DNA of 7,816 bases from Actinomycetes bacterium (GTDB taxonomy: Bacteria > Actinomycetota > Acidimicrobiia > Acidimicrobiales > RAAP-2), in assembly GCA_021781315.1 (NCBI GenBank), contig JAJXXB010000206.1, positions 1 through 7,816 of the forward strand, given 5' to 3'. The notes beneath the pieces were generated by a model. That model was not told the DNA's origin. It did no database searches and saw only the letters and a list, made by a program, of their open reading frames with translations. The translations under genes were made by a program, and so were the position numbers. Below, piece after piece: positions 1-7,816 of this stretch. How positions within the stretch are numbered: position 1 is the first letter of the stretch; each line of letters starts with the position of its first letter.

Positions 1-517
1 CGCGCAGGGCGCCGGCGAGCCCGCGAAAGACGAGGCCGCGAAAGAACATCTCCTCCATGAAGGGCGCGCCGAGCAAGGTCATCAGCGCGATGAGAGCGGC
101 GCTGGCCCCCGACGCGCCGCCAAAGAGATGGGTCACCGGCTGGTTGAGGTGCGACACGTGCCAGGGACGATACGCCAAGTCGACACCGAACTGCAGGGCG
201 ACGCCCAGGACCACGTAGACGACGTCACCGGGTCGAAAACGCCACTGACCAGCCAGGGGCTCGAGATGACCGCGGGTGCGCGCTAGGTAGATCGCCCCGG
301 CGAACCCGATCCACAGCCCCACCAGGCTGCCCGCGACGAACCACCACGGCGGGGCACTCGCGTGCGCCAGCGCCGAGAGTCCCCCCGGGTAGTGATAGAG
401 CCCGGCGAGCAGTCCGACGAGCACCGTGCCCAAGATCTCACCCGCAACGAAGCCCGTCACCATGGCGCCGAGCACGACCCCCCAGCGCACGGGCGGTACC
501 GGGGCGCGCGAGGTCAT
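1..517 (-). CDS. CPBP family intramembrane metalloprotease, N-terminal part (runs off left edge)
   Basis: This is the first 172 residues of a polytopic membrane protein of the CPBP (CAAX protease/bacteriocin-processing, Abi) family, putative glutamate-type intramembrane metalloproteases. Family motif 1, EExxxR, is visible as EEMFFRG (E155, E156, R160). The later His motifs would lie beyond the left edge. Hydrophobic segments lie at about residues 12-41, 58-79, 99-113 and 138-153. The last leads into the active-site motif, as is usual for the family. The ATG at 517 is the likely start because an in-frame TAG lies 12 bases upstream. GTG at codon 10 and ATG at codon 19 are weaker alternatives. 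The gene is divergent from ftsH across 69 bases. The substrate cannot be told from sequence: CPBP members include prenyl-protein proteases, bacteriocin immunity proteins and others with no known role. The family call is firm; the function is open. Confidence 0.88.
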   Translation of the reverse strand, partial: MTSRAPVPPVRWGVVLGAMVTGFVAGEILGTVLVGLLAGLYHYPGGLSALAHASAPPWWFVAGSLVGLWIGFAGAIYLARTRGHLEPLAGQWRFRPGDVVYVVLGVALQFGVDLAYRPWHVSHLNQPVTHLFGGASGASAALIALMTLLGAPFMEEMFFRGLVFRGLAGALR

Positions 518-523
518 TCCCTC

Positions 524-529
524 ACGCTA
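524..529 (-). promoter_or_regulatory. Putative -10 box of the CPBP protease gene, leaderless arrangement
   Basis: Read on the minus strand the box is TAGCGT, a match to the actinobacterial TANNNT -10 pattern. It is followed by exactly six bases (GAGGGA) and then the ATG at 517. That spacing would place transcription initiation at or next to the start codon, as in leaderless mRNAs. GAGGGA resembles a Shine-Dalgarno sequence but abuts the ATG too closely to work well as one. I see no good -35 element at 16-18 bases, so the call is tentative. Confidence 0.4.
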
Positions 530-551
530 ACAAGCGAGGTTCGACCCGCGA

Positions 552-580
552 GTAACAATGTGACGCCGCGCCCCTAGATT
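552..580 (+). promoter_or_regulatory. Putative ftsH promoter, leaderless arrangement
   Basis: A TAGATT box at 575-580 matches the TANNNT -10 pattern. GTAACA at 552-557 matches four of six bases of the TTGACA -35 consensus and sits at the ideal 17-base spacing. Six bases (GGTGGA) separate the -10 box from the GTG start at 587, so the transcript would begin at or within a base of the start codon. The TAG of the -10 box is also an in-frame stop, which excludes a longer FtsH N-terminus. Evidence is pattern only. Confidence 0.5.
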
Positions 581-586
581 GGTGGA

Positions 587-2554
<1,968 letters not shown>

Positions 2555-2569
<15 letters not shown>

Positions 2570-3880
2570 CGCCGAGGTCACGATCGGCCCCACCCGCGAG
2601 AGGGGCAGAATCGTCGTCATCGCCACCGGGCGATCGCTCGTGACGAGCAGGGTCAGTCCCTGCAACTTGACCAGGCCCGCCAGCAGCGCGCGCACGTCAC
2701 TCGACGCCCCGGCGGCGAGGGTCGCGCTGAACGTGGCCGAGGTGGCGAGGTTGGTCGCGTGGATGCTCACCGACTCCTTACCCGTGTTGGTCAGGACCGC
2801 GCGTGAGAAGCCCCGGCCGCTGAAGTCCGACACCAGCCAGGTGCGAGCGAGCGGACCGGGCGCCGAGAGGGCGAGGTCCGTCGCGCCCACGGCGAGGGCC
2901 GCGGCCACCGGCTCGCTCGACGTGAGCGTCAACGCGGCGAATCCCGCGGCCGGGATGGCCGAGTTCGGCGTGATGATCACCACCGCGCTCGCGTAGGCCG
3001 GGACCTCGACGGTCTCGGGTGCGATCTGATAGGTCCCCAAGGCGACGGCGACCGTCACCGACGCCGGCACGTCGTTGGGATTGGCGACGCGCACCTGGGC
3101 CCGGGTGTTCGCCGCCGTCGTGACCAGCGGGAACCCAGCGGACGTCGCCAGGGCCTCCTGGCCCACGTTGAACGAGGCCGTGCTGGCCGACGTCTGCACA
3201 CCGACGGCCACCACCGCGCCGCGTAAGACGTTCACGTGCACGCCCACGTTGGCCGTGTCGACGATCTGCGAACCCAGGTTCACCGCGACCTCCGCGTGCG
3301 GACCGACCGCCAGGCCCTGGAACGGCGCGGGCGCCGAGAAGCCGTTGGCGGTGACCGTGGTGACGTTCACCACCGCCGGCGTCGCCGAGGGGTTGAACAG
3401 GCTGACGACGGCGCTCGATCCCACGAGGGTGTCAAAGCCCGCCGCGTACCAGTCGGTGACGCCCCCGGCGCTGCACGGCGCGACGGCCGTGTTGTCGGCC
3501 GCCACCTCCGCGCCGACCACGCCGCCTCCGCTCACGACCGCGCTGACCCCGAAGAGGGTTCCCGTGACCCAGGCGAGCGGCGAGACGCTGGTCGAGGCGT
3601 GCGCGGCCAGGGCCACGTTGCGCGTGGCGTGGGCCCCGGTGTTGGAGACGACCTCGACCGCGAGGACCCGCGACGCGCCCGTGAGATTCGTGAAGGTCAC
3701 TCGCCCGCTGGTGGTCCCCGCGCCCAGGCCGGTGCAGTAGAGCGCGGTCGACTCGACGTTGGCGGTGAAGTTGACCGTGGGCTCCGTCACGGCGTTGGTC
3801 GCGTGCAGCGACGTCGCCGCGGCGCCCGTGGCGATCACCCCGAGCGCGAGGACGACCCCGGCGACGCGCGACCTAGGCAT
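2555..3880 (-). CDS. DUF5719-like exported beta-rich protein, four repeated modules
   Basis: This is a 441-residue protein of unknown biochemical role, resembling the actinobacterial DUF5719 family that is found beside large GT2 glycosyltransferases. The N-terminus (basic PRSR, then a hydrophobic stretch at 6-24) is a signal peptide or signal anchor. LHA at 25-27 could precede a cleavage site. The rest is rich in Ala, Val, Thr and Ser with beta-type alternation. Four modules of about 100 residues can be aligned. Each has an N-rich strand turn (N65 in TNLTG, N163 in FNPSA, N267 in ANPND, N365 in TNTGK). Each also has a later strand ending in a V/P-V pattern (near V121, V223, V325, V419). Only two cysteines occur (C49, C136), suggesting one disulfide outside the membrane. 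The ATG overlaps the last 8 bases of the glycosyltransferase gene, with a GAGG seven bases upstream, so translational coupling is likely. The DUF5719 name is from recognition of motifs and context, not a search. Confidence 0.8.
3873..3880 (-). other. 8-base stop/start overlap (ATGCCTAG)
   Basis: On the minus strand, ATG of the DUF5719-like gene begins 8 bases before the end of the glycosyltransferase stop codon TAG. This is a translational-coupling arrangement that indicates a shared transcript and probably balanced synthesis of the two proteins. Confidence 0.92.
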
Positions 3881-6800
3881 CGTCGCGCCTCGCGTGACGG
3901 GCGATGGCTCGTCGTTGGTTGCGGATGCGAAACAGCCACTCGAGGCGCTGGAGCCAGCCGAAGCCCAGCCACACGACAGCCCACAGGCTGAGGGTGAAGC
4001 CGGCCAGGATCCCGTTGTAGGGGAAGCGCCGCACGACCAGGTGGCCGGTGGCCGGCCCCGTTCCCGACAAGTTGAACGTGGGGGCCCAGCCGGCCACGCC
4101 GCGCGTGACGTGGCGACCGGGGACCTCGAGTGAGAAGGCGCTCGCCGGACTCAGCGCGGCCACCACCGGCGTCGCGTTGAGCGCGAGGGGCCCGAAGACG
4201 GCGCCGGGCAATGCGACCGGCGCCCCGGGACTCGACGAGCCCGACGCCGCACCCTGAGAGACGATCCCGTGGAAGGCGGCGTCGGCGTAGACCGAGGCCG
4301 ATCGGGTCGCGAGCTCGAGCGACAGGTCGCTCTGACGCGCCAGCGCCGCAGCGAGTTGCGCGGGTGCGTCGTGCTCGGGCGCGGACTGCACGCCGGTGAT
4401 CTCGGGCGCCGCGCTGTTTAAGACCACGATCGACGAGATCCCGGCGCTGGCGAGCAGCCCGCCCAGACGCACCGTGCGCCCGGAGAGCGCTTCATCGAGC
4501 GCCACCGCGATCACCGAGGTGGGACCGGTGCCCGGAGCGGCGAAGAGCGTGGCCCCTCCGGGCAGCCCGCTCTGCGACGTCGCCGCCGCCAGGCCGGGCT
4601 CGACGCTGAAGCCCGCGAGGGGCAGCACCGACGGATCGCCCAGCCACAGCACGCGATAGTTGTCCACCCCCGGGGGCGCGAGCGCGCCCAACGACTCGCT
4701 CACGCTGGTCGTGGGCAGGTCGAAGCGCCCGCTGGCCGTGTTGAACACGAGCGGCACGATCGAGACCACCACGAGGGCGATCATCACCCCGGCACCGATC
4801 TGGCGCCAGCCAAAGGAGACGTGTCGAAGATCGAGCTCGATGGCGGCCACCCCGAGACCGATGAGGCCCGCGAGCATCACGCCGTAGAGGGCGAGCAGGA
4901 CGTCGACGTCGGGGGTGAAGGGCCCCATCCAGTGGCGAAGGCTCAAGGTGGCGAGAACCAGCGAGAGCGCGGCGATGGCCGCGAAGCGCGCCGCGATGGG
5001 CCGTCGCTCGCCACGCGCCAGCGCCAGGCCGATCAGGGCCGCCGCCGGGGCGAGCCATCCCCACCACGACGTCCCGAAGTAGCCGTCGGCGCCTCGCACC
5101 AGCTGGAGGAAGGTGGGACCGGACCACGCCCCCCTCGCCAAGCCGAAGACCTCGAGCGCGCGGCGTCCCGCGAGGATGGTGTCGATCGCCAGGGGCGCCA
5201 GGAAGATCGCGACGCTCACCATCACCGACGCGACCAGTCGAACGGGACGCGCCTCATCGTTTCGTCCCACCAGCGACGCGCCCACCACGATCACGACCAC
5301 CGCGACGAGGGTCGCCGGCGCCAGCGAGGTCATCGCGGCCACCAAGATGACCAGGATCATGCGCTGGCCGGCCTCGCTGGCGCGCCAGCCCGCGACACCA
5401 AAGGCGACCGACGCCCCCGGGGCCTGGCGGAATCCCGCCACGCCGAGCAGGTCGAAGAGGCGCCGCACCACGAAGGGCAGCCCGGCCACCACCACCAGGA
5501 CGTCGATGCGCCCCTGGTTGATCATGTTGAGCCCGAGTGCGCCGCCGAAGTAGGTCACCACCGCGACCACGCGCGCGCGATTCGAGACGCGACCCTTGAG
5601 AAGGCGCGCGACGCCCAGCGCGCCCAGCGGCACCGCCGCGATCAGCGCGAATCGCGGCAGGATGCCCATGCGGCCGAACACGAAGGTTCCCGCGAAGCCG
5701 AGCACCGCGTAGCCGGGCATGCCCGGCGCCGACGTGCCCGTGCCGGTGCTCGACCACGACGCGAAGAAGTGCCGCCAGGTCGTCCACCAGGAGTCGAGTG
5801 GCGTGAGGCGCCCGAGCAACGGCAGATGCATCGCCACCAGGTTGCGCGAACCCAGCGCCCAGAGCGCGACCACCGCGATCAGGACGGCCGCCTGGGAGCG
5901 AAACGAGGTGAGCAGTCGCGACGGGTGCCGCGCCAGGGCCAGCTCCTCGCTCTCGGCGATCTCGTCGAACTCCTCGCTCTCGGCGAAGGCGGCCGCGAAG
6001 CCGACGCCGGCCTCCGGACCCTCGTCGGGGGCGATCTCCTCGGGGGGCAAGATGCCGCGAGCGCGGTCGAGACCCTCCCTCACCAGGGTCACGACGAACT
6101 TCTTGAGTCGCGTCGCGCCCCCAATCTGCAGACGGTGCAGGTCGGCGTCGGAGAGGACGCGCGTGCGTTGGCGCTCGCGGCGCCGCTCGCGGATCCGCTC
6201 GCGGTTATGAAAGAGCCACCGCCACGAACCCACGATGGCCCCCGCGCGGTCGGTGTCGCGACCCAGCAGCGCCACCACAAACTCGACCACCTCCATCGCG
6301 GCCAGCGTGAGCAGCGTGCGCGTCGTGTAGCGCTTGCCCCAGCCGGTGGCGACGACGAGTAGCTGGTGGCGGCGCTGGAGGTCCTTGCGACTCGAGCGGC
6401 GCACGCCCTTGGCCGTGATCGGGCGCTCACCGCGGGCGATGGACTCGCGGTGAGCGACCCGGGCCGCCGGTGCCACCACGATGCGCGCGCCCGCCACCTG
6501 GGCGCGCCAGCACAGGTCGAGGTCCTCGCCGAGGGCGAGGATGAGGGGATCGAAGCCGCGCAGCGTGGCGAAGAGGTCGCCGCGCACCAGGGTCACGCCA
6601 CCCGGTGCGACGAAGACGTCGCGCTCGAGATCCTGTTGGCCGTGGTCGATCTCGCCGACCTCCACGCGCTCTTGGACCACCCCGAATCGATCGCTGTTTT
6701 GACCCACGTGCAGCAGGATCATCGGATCCTCGTAGTCGACGACCTTAGGGGTCACGATGCCGGCGTTGGTGCGATAGGCCGACGCCACCATCTGGGTCAC

Positions 6801-7103
6801 CGCGTCGGGATCAAGGCGCACGTCGTCGTGGCAAAAGAGCAGGAACGTCGCCCCCTCGACCATGATCGCGGCCTCGTTGCAGGCGGCCGCGAAACCCCGG
6901 TTCTCCTCGAGCTGACGCACGAAGGCCTGGGGGGCGAGCGCCGCGACGCGGGCGGCAACGTTCTCGTGCTCGCCGTTGGCCACGACGAGCAGGCTGAGTT
7001 CGGGATAGTCCTGGGCCGCCAGCGAAGCCACCGTGGCCTCCAGGCCCGGCCCGGGGCCGGTCGTGACAACGACGGCGACGACGGCCGGGGCGCGGGACTC
7101 CAT
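3873..7103 (-). CDS. Membrane glycosyltransferase: N-terminal GT2 domain plus large polytopic domain
   Basis: This 1076-residue protein probably transfers or exports a cell-envelope sugar. Residues 5-250 are a GT2 (GT-A fold) domain. It has a VVVTTGPGPG start, an HDD metal-binding motif (92-94) in LLFCHDDVRLDPD, GGVTLVR (168-174), and the acceptor/base motif GEDLDLCWR (192-200). A hydrophobic helix (263-280) precedes an Arg/Glu segment and an acidic linker (301-391). At least nine further hydrophobic segments run from about 404 to 787 and form a GT-C-like membrane domain. A roughly 240-residue extracytoplasmic domain (about 788-1030) contains YRVLWLGDPSVLPL. A last TM (1031-1050) leads to a basic tail. 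The usual VDNG turn of GT2 domains reads VANG here (A42), which may affect nucleotide binding. The ATG at 7103 has a good GGAG site. The gene follows a sugar epimerase and is coupled to the DUF5719-like gene. Donor and acceptor are unknown. The GT2 call is firm; two active centres in one chain is inference. Confidence 0.9.
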   Translation of the reverse strand: MESRAPAVVAVVVTTGPGPGLEATVASLAAQDYPELSLLVVANGEHENVAARVAALAPQAFVRQLEENRGFAAACNEAAIMVEGATFLLFCHDDVRLDPDAVTQMVASAYRTNAGIVTPKVVDYEDPMILLHVGQNSDRFGVVQERVEVGEIDHGQQDLERDVFVAPGGVTLVRGDLFATLRGFDPLILALGEDLDLCWRAQVAGARIVVAPAARVAHRESIARGERPITAKGVRRSSRKDLQRRHQLLVVATGWGKRYTTRTLLTLAAMEVVEFVVALLGRDTDRAGAIVGSWRWLFHNRERIRERRRERQRTRVLSDADLHRLQIGGATRLKKFVVTLVREGLDRARGILPPEEIAPDEGPEAGVGFAAAFAESEEFDEIAESEELALARHPSRLLTSFRSQAAVLIAVVALWALGSRNLVAMHLPLLGRLTPLDSWWTTWRHFFASWSSTGTGTSAPGMPGYAVLGFAGTFVFGRMGILPRFALIAAVPLGALGVARLLKGRVSNRARVVAVVTYFGGALGLNMINQGRIDVLVVVAGLPFVVRRLFDLLGVAGFRQAPGASVAFGVAGWRASEAGQRMILVILVAAMTSLAPATLVAVVVIVVGASLVGRNDEARPVRLVASVMVSVAIFLAPLAIDTILAGRRALEVFGLARGAWSGPTFLQLVRGADGYFGTSWWGWLAPAAALIGLALARGERRPIAARFAAIAALSLVLATLSLRHWMGPFTPDVDVLLALYGVMLAGLIGLGVAAIELDLRHVSFGWRQIGAGVMIALVVVSIVPLVFNTASGRFDLPTTSVSESLGALAPPGVDNYRVLWLGDPSVLPLAGFSVEPGLAAATSQSGLPGGATLFAAPGTGPTSVIAVALDEALSGRTVRLGGLLASAGISSIVVLNSAAPEITGVQSAPEHDAPAQLAAALARQSDLSLELATRSASVYADAAFHGIVSQGAASGSSSPGAPVALPGAVFGPLALNATPVVAALSPASAFSLEVPGRHVTRGVAGWAPTFNLSGTGPATGHLVVRRFPYNGILAGFTLSLWAVVWLGFGWLQRLEWLFRIRNQRRAIARHARRDDA
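3888..3891 (-). promoter_or_regulatory. Ribosome binding site of the DUF5719-like gene
   Basis: GAGG on the minus strand lies seven bases before the ATG at 3880, inside the last codons of the glycosyltransferase gene. It supports this start and re-initiation after the upstream stop. Confidence 0.6.
5943..5986 (-). repeat. Two copies of a 17-base direct repeat, 27-base period
   Basis: A 17-base sequence (CTCCTCGCTCTCGGCGA on the plus strand) occurs at 5943-5959 and again at 5970-5986. It lies in the glycosyltransferase gene and encodes a nine-residue acidic repeat, AESEEFDEI then AESEELALA (residues 374-391), just before the first segment of the polytopic domain. The in-frame spacing suggests a small duplication in a disordered linker. 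Confidence 0.85.
6172..6204 (-). repeat. Three copies of a 9-base repeat, 12-base period (RERx repeat)
   Basis: CGCTCGCGG occurs at 6172-6180, 6184-6192 and 6196-6204. In the glycosyltransferase frame this gives RERI-RERR-RERQ (residues 301-312), a highly charged segment right after the GT2 domain and its hydrophobic helix. It is probably cytoplasmic and could lie along acidic lipid head groups. Confidence 0.85.
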
Positions 7104-7157
7104 CAGACTCTCCAGGCTACTGTGCCCGACCGCGGGCTCTGGGCCCGTGGGGGGCCG
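7104..7157 (-). other. 54-base gap between the epimerase and glycosyltransferase genes
   Basis: Apart from the ribosome binding site, the gap holds two mutually exclusive 5-bp G/C hairpins. One pairs 7133-7137 with 7143-7147, the other pairs 7124-7128 with 7133-7137. There is no T tract. A TAGCCT box on the minus strand (7114-7119) could be a -10 element but has no matching -35. I read the gap as an ordinary intra-operon spacer. Confidence 0.45.
7108..7113 (-). promoter_or_regulatory. Ribosome binding site of the glycosyltransferase gene
   Basis: GGAGAG on the minus strand ends four bases before the ATG at 7103 (GGAG core six bases away). It is the best Shine-Dalgarno match in the window and fixes this start. 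It contrasts with the ftsH and CPBP starts, which have no well-spaced site. Confidence 0.7.
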
Positions 7158-7816
7158 TCACGCGAGGGTTCCCGTGCGCCAGCGCTCGTCAACATCCCTG
7201 ATCACATCGTCTAACGACTGGCTGAGGGTGATCACCGGCTCCCACCCGGTGGCCTCGTGGATCTTCGCGAAGCTGCCGCGCAGGACCGGCACTTCGACGG
7301 GGCGCAACAGCGCCGGATCGACCTCGAAGGCCACGTCCAGATCGAGGCGCCGTGCGAGCAGGGTGGCCACCGCCGCGAGTTCGACGTCGTGCCCACTGGC
7401 GACGTGGTAGATCTCGCCGGAACGACCGAACTCGCTCACCAGACGATAGGCGCGCACGACGTCGCGCACGTCGGTGTAGTCGCGCCGCGCCCGCAGGTCG
7501 CCCACCGCGATGGCCGAGAGTCCCCGCTCGCGCGCCTCGAGGAGCCGCACGGTGAGAGCCGGCACCGCGAAGCGCGTCGACTGGCCCGGTCCCAGGTGCG
7601 GAAAGGGCCGCACGATGAGAACGCGCTGGCCCTCGCGGGCGGCGCGACGCGCGAAACCCTCGGCCTCGAGCTTGGACTGGGCGTAGGGGCTCGCGGGCGA
7701 CGGCGGGTGGGTCTCGGTGAGTGGGAGATCTCCCTCGCCCACCACGCCGTAGACGTCGGCCGAGCTGACGACGACGACGGCGCATCCCTCGATCTCGCGC
7801 GCCGCGGCGAGGACGT
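7158..7816 (-). CDS. NAD(P)-dependent sugar epimerase/reductase, extended SDR family, C-terminal part
   Basis: This is the last 218 residues of an extended short-chain dehydrogenase/reductase; the N-terminal Rossmann GxxGxxG region lies beyond the right edge (the family is usually about 300-330 residues). In the visible part SSADVYG (fragment residues 17-23) carries the catalytic Ser/Thr position. YAQSK (44-48) is the YxxxK catalytic pair. Further on come IVRPF, RRDYTDVRDVVRAY and a C-terminal RPVEVPVLRGSFAKI. These resemble GDP-4-dehydro-6-deoxy-D-mannose reductase and GDP-mannose 4,6-dehydratase-type enzymes, which act on nucleotide sugars in the cytosol. UDP-hexose 4-epimerase-like activity cannot be ruled out. 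It is the first visible gene of the minus-strand block, 54 bases ahead of the glycosyltransferase, and may supply its sugar donor. The extended SDR call is strong; the exact substrate is a guess. Confidence 0.88.
   Translation of the reverse strand, partial: VLAAAREIEGCAVVVVSSADVYGVVGEGDLPLTETHPPSPASPYAQSKLEAEGFARRAAREGQRVLIVRPFPHLGPGQSTRFAVPALTVRLLEARERGLSAIAVGDLRARRDYTDVRDVVRAYRLVSEFGRSGEIYHVASGHDVELAAVATLLARRLDLDVAFEVDPALLRPVEVPVLRGSFAKIHEATGWEPVITLSQSLDDVIRDVDERWRTGTLA

Noticed and set aside
362..577. 71-codon plus-strand frame in the CPBP and intergenic region
   Set aside because: It is antisense to the CPBP gene and crosses the divergent promoter region; the product has no recognisable features.
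2570..2640. Search for an intrinsic terminator after ftsH
   Set aside because: Short inverted G/C pieces exist but none is followed by a T-rich tract, and the stretch is coding sequence for the convergent gene.
3075..3991. Plus-strand open frames opposite the DUF5719-like gene
   Set aside because: No ribosome site, no recognisable domain, and the minus-strand frame has a signal sequence, module repeats and a coupled start.
4821..6362. Long open frame on the plus strand across the glycosyltransferase gene (513 codons)
   Set aside because: Its Arg/His/Asp/Gly-rich low-complexity product without motifs is a shadow of the minus-strand gene, which has clear GT2 motifs and membrane segments.
7124..7147. 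G/C hairpins between the epimerase and the glycosyltransferase, considered as a terminator
   Set aside because: Stems are only 5 bp, the two alternatives exclude each other, and there is no T tract; same-strand genes 54 bases apart are more likely co-transcribed.
7767..7781. ACG triplet run near the right edge, considered as a simple repeat
   Set aside because: It encodes a run of valines in the beta strand just before the SDR catalytic serine, which fits normal codon use in high-GC DNA.

Overview
The window comes from a high-GC bacterium. Codon third positions are strongly G/C. Two start regions look leaderless in the actinobacterial way. A long glycosyltransferase gene is followed by a gene that resembles actinobacterial DUF5719. 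Together these point to Actinomycetota, and I would guess an Acidimicrobiia-like lineage, but the sequence alone does not fix this.

Layout: (1) 1-517, minus strand, the N-terminal part of a CPBP-family intramembrane metalloprotease that runs off the left edge. (2) 518-586, a 69-base divergent promoter region. Both flanking genes have a TANNNT -10-like box exactly 6 bases before their start codon. (3) 587-2569, plus strand, a complete ftsH encoding the membrane AAA+ zinc protease with all catalytic motifs. (4) A three-gene minus-strand block read from right to left: a partial NAD-dependent sugar epimerase/reductase (7816-7158), a 1076-residue membrane glycosyltransferase with an N-terminal GT2 domain (7103-3873), and a secreted or membrane-anchored DUF5719-like protein (3880-2555). 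The last two overlap by 8 bases. This block meets ftsH tail to tail with a 15-base overlap of the two coding regions.

The left half therefore pairs two membrane proteases, which suggests membrane protein quality control. The right half looks like a cell-envelope glycan block: a nucleotide-deoxysugar enzyme, a polytopic glycosyltransferase with a large extracytoplasmic domain, and a beta-rich exported partner that is probably translationally coupled to it. The GT2 plus DUF5719 pairing is, from memory, a recurrent and poorly characterised actinobacterial neighbourhood.

I see no RNA genes, CRISPR arrays, insertion sequences, phage genes or convincing intrinsic terminators. No stretch longer than about 70 bases lacks a gene. 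I did not find a clearly new system. The most interesting points are the four-module structure of the DUF5719-like protein, the fused architecture of the glycosyltransferase, the paired leaderless starts, and the overlapping convergent gene ends.
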